From NCBI GenBank assembly GCA_033439265.1, contig JAVTVX010000015.1:72001-136000 (forward strand): a DNA stretch of 64,000 nt, in the 5' to 3' direction. Positions 11,061 to 21,587 of this stretch are shown here, one piece after another (positions within the stretch are counted from its first letter, which is position 1; each line of letters opens with the position of its first letter). The notes beneath the pieces are model-generated. The model worked only from the letters and a program-made list of their open reading frames with translations. It was not told the origin of the DNA and did not search any database. The DNA is from Dillenia suffruticosa (taxonomy: Eukaryota; Streptophyta; Magnoliopsida; Dilleniales; Dilleniaceae). The position numbers and the translations under genes are program-made.

Positions 11061-13060
11061 CAAAGAGAGGTGATCATGAGTTTTCATACTCATTTAATGC
11101 ATATAATTTTGTGCTTAAAATCAACATTTATGATAAACAAACATAAGATATAGTCTCGAAATTTCACTAAATTAGCAATTATCATCCATGATCAAAATAT
11201 TTGATTACCACAAATTTAATTTTTAAAACAACAAAATTCAATAGATTTTAAATGAAAATTACTTAAATTCTTCCAATCTAAAACCTTCTACTAAAAATAC
11301 TTCACGTATTTAAAATCATGCGAAATAAAAACACATCTTTTTCACATATATGCATACTTATATAGATATGCATCCGTTTTACAATATTAAAGATATTCTA
11401 AATACATACTTATATAAAAAATAGTTTACTACACATGTCGATATGTTTCTATTATTTATAATCATAGTACACAACTATGTTACAAAAAAAGAAAAAAAAA
11501 GATACATTAATTCATTATTTCTTTTCTTCCATATACATGCGAGTAATTATATTGACCATTTCTTTTGAAAGCCTATCGGTGGGAGCAAATCTCCTAATAA
11601 CTTATGGTATAGAACCGTTTATCCTTAAAGATAGTGATTTCTTTATTTTAATCTCTATCTGCTTACCTCTCCACATTTTAAGTAATCTTAGTCTGAAATT
11701 CTTGAAAATGATTCATTCATTTTCTTCTATTATTTTATCAGTCATTATTGAAAATGATTCATTCATTTTCTTCTATTATTTTATCAGTCATTATAGCCAG
11801 ATCATCATGAAGATAATTTCTTATTATATTAATCTCGCTTTCAACTCTCCCAAACCAGTGGCCCAAATGCTGAAATTTTTAACATTTTCGACTCATAACT
11901 CTCAAGTGTTGTGTCAAAATGCGAATTTGATTCATTTTATAATTAATCATTATATTTAACTTTGTCAAATGCTCTGGAGTTCTCTTGTCTTTATATCTTC
12001 TTCGGAGAATGACAAGAGTGTAGCTGATTCTCACCATATCCTAAAAATATGGTAAATATCAGAATGGTCACAAAGCCATTCATAAAATTTTAAAATACCA
12101 TTTCTAATGATTATACTCAAATATTCAATTAATTTATGTTGAAAAAACAAAGTTTTCATACATAAATCAATGAGTATAAAATCAAATAGATATTGAAAAT
12201 TTTAATTTAGATAGCCAACTATTACAAAATAATTTTCTTAACTTATCATAAATTTTCAAAAATTTTTGAAACTGAAAATTAAAATTTTTTGGTAATTTTA
12301 AAGGATTTTATTAATTTAAAATCAATAAAAAATATTTTTCATTTCAGAAAAAAGATAAAAATTATAGAAAAATCCATAGAGAACTATAAATGATTTCCAT
12401 AAAATTTCTGGCCTGAAACGATGCCTCACATGCCATCAAGGAGGGCAGGGAAGGTAGGCCATGCACTCACTTGCTCAGGGCGGTGCGTAGCCTCCTTGCG
12501 CCACCTTTTTGGTGATTTCAGGCTCCCAGATTTTGACTACCCCCTACTTTTGGTGTCTCTAATTCAATGGTGGTCTCAGTTTTTGAATCAGACATCTAGA
12601 ACCAAGAGTTTCGGTTACACGCATTCACGACCGAGACTAGGATTGTCATGGGCCAATTGTTCATCTTCTTCCTCCCTGCTTAAAATTTTTACAACTCGAC
12701 CCTAACTTCTCATGACCATATCTCCTTTATTTCTAAACCATTTTGTATATTTTTTATATAGTTGGAAAGGGTTTTTAACAAGAAATCTAACCATATAAAT
12801 TTTAAATCATGAAACACATCATGCAAAGAGATATAAATATATAAAATTTTAGTTAAGGTTTCATTTATCTCCAAAAATGTTAGATGTGCATGCATGATTT
12901 TTTTGCAGGATTATTCATGATATTATGGGCATTCTTCTATTAAAATTTTAGAGTAATTTGTAGAGTAGAATGGATATTACCATTAATAATGCTCTAACAT
13001 GGTATTTAATATAACCTATATTATTTTCTCACATCAAAAAAATTAGGAAACAACCTTTTC
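11060..13060 (-). other. copia 5' leader region
   Basis: About 2 kb between the primer binding site and gag with no retroelement coding motifs. It contains a 46-bp direct tandem duplication (11702-11793) and a GC-richer patch (about 12421-12710) whose + frame is open for 94 codons but matches nothing I recognise. That patch could be captured foreign sequence. Confidence 0.5.
11702..11793. repeat. 46-bp tandem duplication
   Basis: A 46-bp unit containing TTGAAAATGATTCATTC and ATTATTTTATCAGTCATTA occurs twice in a row with essentially no differences. Confidence 0.9.
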
Positions 13061-13063
13061 ATG

Positions 13064-13077
13064 TTCTGATACCATTG
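13064..13077 (-). promoter_or_regulatory. tRNA primer binding site of the copia element
   Basis: The minus strand reads TGGTATCAGAAC, complementary to the 3' end of initiator Met-tRNA, placed just inside the right LTR as expected for minus-strand DNA synthesis. Confidence 0.75.
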
Positions 13078-13079
13078 AT

Positions 13080-13550
13080 GATTATTTTTCAACAATCAAA
13101 TATGGATTTTCATACTTAAAATTAAAATATGAAAAATAAATTTCACAAAATCTAGAATTGAATCACTAATCGTTTTAATATACAAGTTTAAAAAACAGTC
13201 ACGTACGGATCTGTTTTTTTATTTTCACAATCTAAGAATTTTGAATGTGGTATATGTTCTAGATCTTCAAGAACCCTCAAGTATGGATGTTCCCTTCTTT
13301 TGTAAAAAACATATGTCTTTGTGTTTTTCCTTTTTCTTTCTTCTTATCTTTTCACACAAAAAAGAAGTTACATTCATACGTTTTTATCAAAAAACTAACT
13401 CACCCCTTTTGAAATTCAAAGCAAAGGGGGGTTGAGATTTAGTTTTCACAAACTACTCCCCCCTTTCTTTATCCATTATAATTTGAATTTCAAAAGATAA
13501 AGGGTGTTGGATCGAGTCAAACCCACATGGGCAACCCGGTATCCATTTCA
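13080..13550 (-). repeat. copia 5' LTR
   Basis: Direct-repeat partner of 8826-9305. It lies next to the primer binding site and is therefore the 5' LTR of the minus-strand element. Confidence 0.8.
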
Positions 13551-14150
13551 AATACTTTTACTGAAAAATAATTCCCAAAGTAATCCATATATGTCGCTTT
13601 TTGGAGACGCGACAAACTCGTTCAAATGCCACCATCTATGCATTCTAGTTCCTTGGCTCTTCGACTTAGCTTTTTCTCCCTACAGAATCTTCCTAAAATT
13701 AGCTTGAAAGAGACATAAAGCCTACTTCACTTCCTTGCATTTACTACCAGAGATATCGGAAGCAGCAGGAGGAAGGCACACATCGAGATGATTTGACCTA
13801 GGGCACACATAGAAGTCATCAGTTTCCGCTTCTTGCTCAGAATAATAGTCATATCCATAAGAGCCAATTGATTTCTACCTTGACCAGCCATGTTTACTCT
13901 TGAACTTTCTGATTTATCTTTTCTTTTCAAAGAAACATTGATTGAGTTGTCTTTTCTGTTGGATTTGCCTCAGCCGACCACAACTACAGGCTTAATAGTA
14001 ACAACTACAGTCTCATTTGCTATTGAAAGTGTGACAACCTTCATTAGTCTTCACCAGTGTGCAAAGTTTTCATGATGATTACGGATTCTGCAAAACCCAA
14101 TTAAAGAAACCAAAGCATTTGATTAGAATTAATATAAACATTGATTGATT
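13551..14150. other. unassigned stretch
   Basis: Short overlapping open frames on both strands (13504-13707, 13727-13930, 13890-14075), none with a recognisable family. I see no gene here. Confidence 0.45.
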
Positions 14151-14151
14151 A

Positions 14152-14336
14152 CTCTCCTCTTAATCTCTTCTCTATTTGGGAACACTAATACGACCGCTGC
14201 AGTGGCTCCTTTTCGGAGGGCAGGTCTCCCAACGGGGAACGCTCCATATACATGAGAGCCCGATACTCCCGGTGGGAGTCGAATCTCGATCATGCTTAAG
14301 AGAACTCAACTCCACATCCAGTTGAGCCAACCCACG
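14152..14336 (-). mobile_element. tRNA-derived SINE
   Basis: The minus strand starts with a tRNA-like head. It contains TGGCTCAACTGG, which fits the polymerase III A box (14319-14330), and GATTCGACTCC, which fits the B box (14275-14285), with 33 bases between them. A non-tRNA body of about 100 bp follows and ends in a purine-rich tail (AGAGAAGAGATTAAGAGGAGAG). The head lacks convincing cloverleaf pairing and there is a body, so it is a SINE and not a tRNA gene. The 5' end is placed 7 bases before the A box. Confidence 0.7.
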
Positions 14337-14575
14337 TTGGTAACTATTAATATTTCTCTTAATCTCACAATTCATACCAAACTTAATCTCTCTCTCTCTC
14401 TCTCTAGAATTTGTTTGCCTTTTAGGGTGATTGCGGTTTAATTTGGTTGTCAATCCATTAAATGTGCTTAATTGAATAAGTAATAGAAAACTAACTCGTC
14501 TCTTTCTCTCACTAGAATTAATAACTCATGTTTAATTCTTTTGTGTTTTCCATTTTTTGTTTTCTTCTTCCTCGT

Positions 14576-14771
14576 CTTTCAAATATTTGGAGAAGAAAGA
14601 GAGAGAGCGAGGATCAAATATGATTGTGACTTCAGAAATTTGTATCTTTGACACTACTGCAGCCAAAAAATGACTTTCAAATATTTGGAGAAGAAAGAGG
14701 GAGAGCGAGGATCAAATATGATTGTGACTTCAGAAATTTGTATCTTTGACACTACTGAAGCCAAAAAATGA
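14576..14771. repeat. 98-bp tandem duplication at an LTR edge
   Basis: A 98-bp unit (CTTTCAAATATTTGGAG...GCCAAAAAATGA) occurs twice with two or three differences. Its last bases, GCCAAAAAATGACTT, are also the terminal bases of the LTR that follows. Confidence 0.9.
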
Positions 14772-15479
14772 CTTCAATAGATCATCCTCTTGTCTCGAAT
14801 GAAGAGTTGGTGAATGAGAGTCTTTGTGAGGATCTTTGATATGAAAACTTACAAAAAACCAGCAATAGAAGGCTCCAGGGGAGGAAGATCCGACACTCAA
14901 GTTAGAAAGAATGATTTTAGGAGGAAAGACTTAGCCTATACCTTGTGTAGTATCTATGTGTAGTGTATAAAGAAAGAGATACGAACCTGGTATGCTGCTT
15001 CTGTTTGATATATAAATGGCACGTATGACAATGCCGTATGTGTTTAGGGGTGTAAAAACCCTATTTGCTTTGTAGAGAGATCGTATCCGATTTTTCGAGA
15101 TTGTGGAAACTGTATTGATAAACTTTCTATAGATCCAGAGATCTTTCGAGGTAGGAAAGTTCCTATTATCACCGTAGAGATCCATGAAGGTTTGAATCAA
15201 TAAAAAATTTATTTTCTTAATGAAAGATATCGTAATAAGCTCATATTGACTTAGGGAAGGTTCCGACTTATCATGGATTTCCTTCCTTATTAGATAATCA
15301 TAAGAATGACCCGTCACTCAAGGCCAGCCCGATGAAAACTGAAAGGTCAGGGAGTCGAGAGGTAGTTGGGTGTTTTCTGGCCCAGATTGTAACCTAGTAA
15401 GCCCAGTAAGCCCAGTAAAGTTTGGGCTCCTATTGTTGCAAGTTATTTGATTATGGATTTATTGAAACCAGTATTATCA
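14760..15479 (-). repeat. Tat element 3' LTR
   Basis: Homologous to 20894-21587. Shared landmarks include AATGACTTCAA(T/C)AGATCA, GAATGAGAGTCTT(T/C)GTGAGGATCTT, TGGTATGCTGCTT and TTATTGAAA at the right end. It ends in ATCA next to the polypurine tract. Confidence 0.85.
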
Positions 15480-17050
15480 TTTACCCCCAATTCCTAATGT
15501 CAGTTTGAAAGACTTGTGTTAGGAGTAGAGTAAATGTTATATTAATTAAGGAGTTTGAAAGGGTATAAAATGTTATGAATAAACGGAAAAGACATTGTGG
15601 GAAATGTTAAAGGTGTAATACGATGATTAAATACATAATGCTTCTTTGACTTTCAAATGATTGCAACGATACAATTTACGTCCTTTGACTATCTATGTCA
15701 TAAATTGTGGTGGAATCCAGAATGGTTATTCATGGGTAATGAGTCAGAGAAAAGGCAGTATTTCAGAGGAGCCTTTGAAATTTGAGAGAGTTCCTATCTT
15801 TTCATGGGTTTGATGTATGAAGGGGGTGTGGCAGCTGAAGCGCAGGTACAAGATTCTATCAATGAAAAAACCACGAGTGGGCAAGTCAAAGGCTGCTTTT
15901 GTGATGGTCCTACCCCAGAGTATTCAGACTAGGCTCTTGCAACTGATCATTACTATTTTACTCTTTTGTTATGAGGGCTTGAGAGTAAATAGATGGGTTA
16001 CAAAGTCCTTTCTAGCTTTTGTACTATTTTTCGAGTTTTAGTATTATATTGGGTGCTAGACAAGAGTTATGAGATTCGTAGAGTTCATCTACTAATTCAT
16101 CTGAAGAAGTTGTGGGCACTAAATCGATAGGAAAGCATTTAGGTTAGAAGGGCTAATTTGGTTGAAGAGAGGAAGGTGTCTACCAGGATACTCTTTCAAG
16201 TTGTAGTCTTCGGTTTAGTTGTTTTTCTTAGGCACAATAGGTTGACCCAAGAATATGTAAACACATATTTTCTATTGTATTCAAACATGTACTCAAATAT
16301 TGTACTGAAATAAAAATTTTGTACTTGTCGATTTTGTTGCTACCAAAAGAGAAGAGTCTGGTCTATTCATAATTTAAGAGAGCCATACTTGAGAGGCGTA
16401 ACTGAGATAGTGGACCAGATAGTGAGGTACGCGACAGTGAGAGTCAGAATGATAGCTTAGTTCGCTTGCTTGATCGTCAAATTCGATAATTGTTGTGAGC
16501 TTTAGAAGATTTTGCTAGATTATAAGTCTAATAGAATGCTGAAGCACATGATTATGGTGACGCCACATAGGGCGTAACGTTGAGAGTCTGCTGGGGGTAA
16601 CCTGCTCAGGAATATGATCCCGTACAGAGGCTAAGGATAGGTGTAGGATCGTGTGAGAGGCACAAGCTGAGAGATGATGGGAACCACCCTCTTGAGAGTT
16701 GGATCATGTATATTGGTTAAGGATTGGTGTAGAACCCATGTGAGAGGCTTAGAGTTGAGAGATGATGAGAGCTACCTACTCGGGAGTAAGATCCCGTATG
16801 TTGGGTAAGGATGGGATCAGAACCCATGTGAGAAAAGTAGAGCCAAGAGATAATGGGGGCCACCCGCTCAGGAATTATATCCCGTATGTTAGTTAAGGAT
16901 AGATGCAGAACCCATGTAAGGCATTAAAGCCGAGAGATTGTTAATAGTGATTATGTCAGTAAGGGAGTAAAGACCTGATCGGTCAATATCGTGTAAAGAG
17001 ATGATATTATTGCTAATAACTCATAATATATATTAGGACTGGGAGAATAA
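15480..17050 (-). other. Tat 3' untranslated region
   Basis: Between integrase and the 3' LTR there is about 1.5 kb without retroelement domains, as in other Tat/Ogre-like elements. An open + frame at 15817-16041 has no recognisable features. The zone holds the 88-bp tandem array described separately. Confidence 0.6.
16582..16931. repeat. four-copy 88-bp tandem array
   Basis: Four diverged units (about 16582-16668, 16669-16756, 16757-16845, 16846-16931) share the pattern GAGAGAT(G/A)ATG, then a CCxxCTCxGGA block, ATCCCGTAT, GGTTAAGGAT and AGAACCCATGTGAG. Each is 86-89 bp. It sits inside the 3' untranslated zone of the Tat element. Confidence 0.85.
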
Positions 17051-17059
17051 CAAAATTTA

Positions 17060-18320
17060 CTAGTAGTAGATACGTAGGTTATCCGAATTCCATGCTTGGC
17101 TATAGCAAAACCATCTAGGTGAGAGAACTGATAGGTTCCAGATTAGACCACTGAGTGTACTCAGTAGGAGCCTTCCTCGTTCAGTACGAGTTTTTCTCCT
17201 AGTTATGGCTATCCAATAGCTTCTACCTTTCGAAGGACCAGATCCCTTGGCTTGAACGTTCTGGCTTTCATCCTCCTGTTGTAGTATCGGGCAATTTGCT
17301 ATTGGTAAGCGGCAATCCGGGCTAAGGCAATATCGTGAAGCTCTAGCAATAGATCCAATTTTTTGCACAGTGCGAATTGGTTGATCTCAGGTTGATACTG
17401 CTCCACACAAAGTGAGTGGATGCCTATCTCTACAGGTAGTACTGCCTCTCAACCATAAGTTAAGTTGAATGGTATTTCGCCTGTGGCCATTCTAGGGGAG
17501 CTTCGATAAGCCCAAAATATCCCACAGAGTTCGTCCGCCCATTGGCCCTTCGCTTCACTCAAAGCTATTTTCAATCCTTAGAGGATCGCTTGATTTGTGA
17601 TCTCAGTCAAGCCGTTAGCTTGGGGGTAAACAACAGAAGTAAAATGATGCTAGATTTCGAGCTTGTTGCAAAACTCTTTAAAGTTCTTGTTGTTGAATTA
17701 TTTCCCATTGTCAGTGACAAGAATGTGAGGTAAACCGAATCTGATGATAATGGACACCCATATGAAAAATTGGATTTTATCAGCTATTATTTGGGCTAAT
17801 GGTTCAGTTTCTACCCACTTAGTAAAATAATCAATGGTGATAATAAGGAATTTTTGTTGTTTAGTTGCTTGTGGGAGTTGTCCAGTATGGCCATTCCCCC
17901 ATTGTGTGAATGGCCAAGGGCTAGCAAGGGGACAGAGTTCGGAAAAAGGTTGATGAGGAACTGAATAGAAGTGTTGGCACTTGTCGTAGTGGTTGATGTA
18001 TGTTTCCACATCGGTCCTGATGGTAGGCCAATAATACCCTTGTTGTAAGATCTTGTTCGCTAAACTCTGAGCGCCTAGCTACTTGTTATGTATCCTTTCA
18101 TGGATCTTCTGAAAGACGTAGTTTCCCTCCTCCAGTGCTAGATACTTGAGGTTTGGGTGAGTAAAGGATTTTTTATAAAGTTCACCGTCGATGACGGCAT
18201 AATGCGTGGCTTTGTGCCTAATCTTCATCGCTTCCTGCTGGGATTCTAATAAATGGTCATTCTGAAGATAAGCAAGAATTGGATCCTTCAAGGTTGGTGG
18301 ATTTTCAGCAACCATGATCT
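17060..18320 (-). pseudogene. Tat integrase remnant
   Basis: Minus-strand frames carry the three integrase parts in order. The N-terminal zinc-binding region is at 18079-18315 (VIDGELYKKSFTHPNLKYL, then HERIHNK). The catalytic core is at 17698-18009, with ITIDYFTKWVETEPLA holding the first catalytic Asp and LPHILVTDNGK the second. The C-terminal region is at 17060-17368 with frame changes. In intact elements this enzyme inserts the cDNA. Frame breaks between and within these parts make it non-functional. Confidence 0.85.
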
Positions 18321-18529
18321 GCTCTGACTCATTTATGCTCGGGTATGGGAGGCTTTCGACGTAAATAGTCTGAATAGTTTAATAGACTCCAAACTCGTGA
18401 GCTTTGAGAGTATGTCTGCTTTGGCATTCTCGGACCTTGGATTTGCCATATGTTGACCATATTGAAATTGGATATTATACCCCAGAGCTTGGAGAGATAT
18501 TTCATCATCATCAGCTCTTTTGCGTCATA

Positions 18530-18762
18530 TGCAGCCTCGATCTGCTTGACCGCAAGTTAACTATCAGTAAAGAATAAGATGTTCCGAGCTCCTAACATGC
18601 TATGATCCGTACACCGGTTAGGAACGTCTCGTACTTAGCCTGATTATTGGCAGCTTGAAAGTTAAAGTGAAGCACATACTCCACCTTGAAGCCTTTGGGC
18701 CCCACCAGGATGAGTCCTCCTATGATCCATGAGGAATTAGAGGAGCCATCGACATGTAGTGT
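18530..18762 (-). pseudogene. additional (archaeal-type) RNase H of the Tat element
   Basis: On the minus strand, from about 18760, a peptide starts with LHVDGSSNSSW, continues through GGLILVGPKG and VEYVLHFNFQ, and reaches AANNQAKYETFL. This matches the YVDGSS...G.GLVL.SPEG......L.F.ASNNEAEYEALL pattern of the second RNase H domain that Tat-clade elements carry after the ordinary one. The catalytic Asp of VDGSS is kept. The Glu of the usual EAEYEAL motif reads Gln in its first position. A stop follows soon after. Confidence 0.8.
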
Positions 18763-18849
18763 CTACTGCAAGGTTGACCACGTTTTTAGGTGGCTATTGG
18801 TTGCTGGCTTGATGCAGTTCGTTAAAGTACATTCGTGAATGAAGTTTGT

Positions 18850-19200
18850 TAAGGTCTAGCCTTTGATAATGGGTCTCGATTGATATTCAATATCGAACTC
18901 TCCAAGTTCGATGCTCCATTTGATAAGGTGACCCGAGATATCTCTCATTTGGAAGATTGGCTTTAAGGGTTGATCGATCAATACTATGATCATATGCGCT
19001 TGAAAGTAAGGTTGTAGACAACAAGTTGTTATGACGAGAGCGAATGCCACCTTTTCGATGGGTATATAAGGTTGATCTTTGATTTTTGAAGTACCCACAT
19101 GACTTAATATAAGAGTCTTTGTATGGTGGCTTCCTATCTCACAAGCACAAAATAGAGGGCTCAATCAAATATAGATAGGTAAAGATAAAGTTTCTCACTA
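18850..19200 (-). pseudogene. RNase H (first) of the Tat element
   Basis: The open frame 18856-19164 carries the end of the ordinary gypsy RNase H. Landmarks are EKVAFALVITTCCLQPYFQA, a form of the EK..LALV.A.RKL.PYFQAH block, then IIVLIDQPLKPIF, and GHLIKWSIELGEFDIEY near the end. A frameshift upstream separates it from RT. Confidence 0.8.
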
Positions 19201-19539
19201 GGGATGGGTCGAGAGAGCAAGGGCTGTAACAAGAGATATTCCTCCAGTTTGTCCAAAGCCGCTTGACATTTCGGTGTCCATGTGAATTTTTGTGATTTCT
19301 TCATGGTGTCAAAGAAGATTTATATTTTTCTCTTACTTTCGACATGAACTGGTTTAGGGCAGTGATCCTTTCGGTGAGACATTGAATCTCCTTCAAAGTT
19401 CGTGGTGGAGCCGTGTCTAAAATGGCTTGTGTTTCTCTAGGTTGGCCTCAATTTCTCGACTAGTAATTAAGAAGTTTAGAAACTTACTAGAAGTGATTCC
19501 GAAGGTATACTTAGCAGAGTCGAGCTCCATGTTGAAGTG

Positions 19540-20160
19540 CTCTAGCTTCTAGAATGTTTCTTCCAAGTCTTTCTGATTGGTGCTTTTGACGAGCATATCA
19601 TCCATGTAGGCTTTGACATTTCTGTCAAGTTGTTCGCTGAAGACCTTGTTAACCAAACATTGGAAGATCGCTCTTGTATTCTTAAGCCCGAATAGCATGA
19701 CCTTGTAACAGTATGTGCCGAGTTCCATGATAAAACTCATCTTTTCTTCATCTTTAGGGGCGAGGGTACGTATCTATGAAACTAAAGAGTTGGTATCCCG
19801 ATGAGTTGTCTATGAGCTTATCAATGTTCAGAATGGGGTAGCTATCTTTTGGGCATGTTTTGTTGAAGTCAGTGAAGTCAATGTTCATCATCCACTTACC
19901 GTTTACTTTATTTACCATGATCACGTTAGTTAACCATTCATGATATTTTCACTTCTTCGATGAAGTTTGCCATCAGCAATTTTTTGTACCTCTTCTTGTA
20001 TCGCCCGCTCGAGAGTGAATATTTGTTTTTCTGCTTCATGGGTTTACGATGGGGAACGATTGTCAGTTTGTGAACAATCATTAAAGGGTGTATTCTCAGC
20101 ATGTCTTTGGGCTTCCATGTAAAGACGTCCGAATGCTGTCGTAAATTATCGACCAAAGAG
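19540..20160 (-). pseudogene. Tat reverse transcriptase remnant
   Basis: Two open pieces cover the RT. At 19938-20156 the N-terminal portion reads HSDVFTWKPKDMLRI and runs to KRYKKLLMANFIEEV. At 19549-19740 the palm portion contains YCYKVMLFGLKNTRAIFQCLVNKVF and the active-site motif AYMDDMLVKS (YxDD). The region between (19740-19940) keeps a VDFTD-type motif in a shifted frame. The catalytic YMDD is conserved, but frameshifts split the domain. Confidence 0.88.
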
Positions 20161-20689
20161 TTCCAAGGGGGTTTGGTAGATGAGCCCCGATTAAAAAAGT
20201 TTGACCCGGGACATTGGTGATTTGGATCTCTATTATTTCTTTGCCAAGCTCTGGCTTGGTGGACTAGCCAATGTCGTCCCTAAATTCCATAGTATCTATG
20301 CTGAAATTCTTTTCCCCTTCTTCCAATATGGAGACATCCTGGAGGTCTGCATCGCAAGCTAGCATTGCAACACTCAAGGGGTTCTGAACTTGATTTTTAT
20401 ATGTTTTATGCTTGGCAAGGCTTCTAAATCATTCAGACCGGGGCAGTCCAAAATGGCATTATACAGAGATATCAGGTTAACCACATTAAATGAGGTCATG
20501 GTGGAAGTGTGCTTAGGCAGTGTCTCCAAAGTTATAGGGAGGGAGATAATACCTTCGGAGTACAGTCGATCGTCTGAAAATCCTTTTAGGGAGTTAGTGG
20601 GGGGGGGGTTGAAGGTGCATTCTCTAGAAACCTATTTAAGAGAAGGTATTCCAATAAAGGAGATTACATTCTGTCCATTGATTGACTAA

Positions 20690-20885
20690 AATTATCTTCA
20701 CCGCATATTGGCCTATGTTGGCTATAATGATAAGGGCGTCATGTCGAGTTAGGTTAACCACTTGTAAGTTGTCGTCGTCAAAATCAATTATTGGTCTTCT
20801 TTTTGGTAGTATGTTGGTGGAGAGAACATAGCATGTACCACTTTTGGGGCTAGTCAGTTAGTCGATTCCCACATACGTTGCCAAT
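20690..20885 (-). pseudogene. Tat retropepsin remnant and primer site, gag missing
   Basis: The minus strand encodes a decayed aspartic-protease pattern (ALIIIANIGQYAVKIILVNQ, where intact elements have VDxGSS) close to the primer binding block at 20864-20885. No capsid or zinc-knuckle sequence lies between them, so gag was deleted from this copy. Confidence 0.55.
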
Positions 20886-20893
20886 CTATTAAT

Positions 20894-21587
20894 GCCAAAA
20901 AATGACTTCAACAGATCACCCTCTTTTCTTGAATGAAGAGCCGGTGAATGAGAGTCTTCGTGAGGATCTTCAATATGAAAACCTGCAAAAACCAAGCAAA
21001 GAAGATTCCAACGCTTAAATCAGAAATAGCGGTTTTAAAAGAAAAGACTAATAGAGCATATGCCCTGTTTAGTTTCTGTGTGTAATGTATAGAGAGAGAT
21101 GCGTATCTGGTATGCTGCTTTTGTTTAGTATATATATATGACATGTATGGTAATGTGTATGTGTTTAGGGGTATAAAACCTTATTTGCCTTGTGGAGAGA
21201 TCATGCATGAACTTCCAAGATTATAAGAATCGTGTTGGTAAACTTTATACAGAACCGAGAATCTTTCGAGATAGAAAAGTTTCCATTATCACTATAGAGA
21301 TCCATGAAAGTTTGAGTCATTAGAAAATTTACTTTGTTATTGAAAGAGATTGTAATAAATTTGAATTGACTTGGGGAAAGTTTTGATTTATCACTGATTT
21401 CATTTCTTATCGGATAATTACAACTACGACCCGTTATGTTAGGACCAACTTGGTGAGGATCGAGAGGTCGGGGAGCTGAAAGGTAGTTCAGTGTTTTCAG
21501 GGCTTGATTGTAACCTAGTAGCCCAATAGAGTTTGGACTCCCATAATTATAGGTTGTGTGATTTTGGGTTTATTGAAATTGGTATCA
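20894..21587 (-). repeat. Tat element 5' LTR
   Basis: Partner of 14760-15479; identified as the 5' LTR of the minus-strand element because the primer binding block lies immediately to its left. It ends TATCA before TCCGACACAA. Confidence 0.85.

Larger units (their letters stand above)
8826..13550 (-). mobile_element. Ty1/copia deletion derivative
   Basis: Two direct repeats of about 470 bp (8826-9305 and 13080-13550) bound a minus-strand copia element. Next to the right repeat, at about 13064-13077, the minus strand reads TGGTATCAGAAC, a good initiator-Met-tRNA primer binding site, so the right repeat is the 5' LTR. In minus-strand order the inside holds a long leader (13060-11050), gag beginning near 11048, and gag-pre-integrase and integrase (9660-9305). 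Integrase stops at a TLRTDRGRE motif and runs straight into the 3' LTR; reverse transcriptase and RNase H are absent. The element therefore cannot move on its own. Confidence 0.75.
14760..21587 (-). mobile_element. Ty3/gypsy Tat-type LTR retrotransposon
   Basis: LTRs of about 700 bp lie at 14760-15479 and 20894-21587. Beside the right LTR, the minus strand at 20864-20885 reads ATTGGCAACGTATGTGGGAATC, a decayed form of the TTGGCGCCGTCTGTGGGAA primer-site block common in Tat/Athila elements. The minus-strand order is a protease remnant, RT, RNase H, a second RNase H of the archaeal type, integrase, and a long 3' untranslated zone with tandem repeats. Dual RNase H is known for the Tat clade. Only about 100 bp separate the primer site from protease, so gag has been deleted. 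Stops occur throughout. The polypurine tract AATTGGGGGTAAA precedes the 3' LTR (minus strand, about 15480-15492). Confidence 0.85.

Noticed and set aside
14270..14336. A possible tRNA gene on the minus strand
   Set aside because: It has A and B boxes but no convincing acceptor or anticodon stem pairing, and it continues into a SINE body.
20390..20689. 99-codon + strand frame
   Set aside because: It lies antisense to the protease/leader zone of the Tat element and has no recognisable motif.
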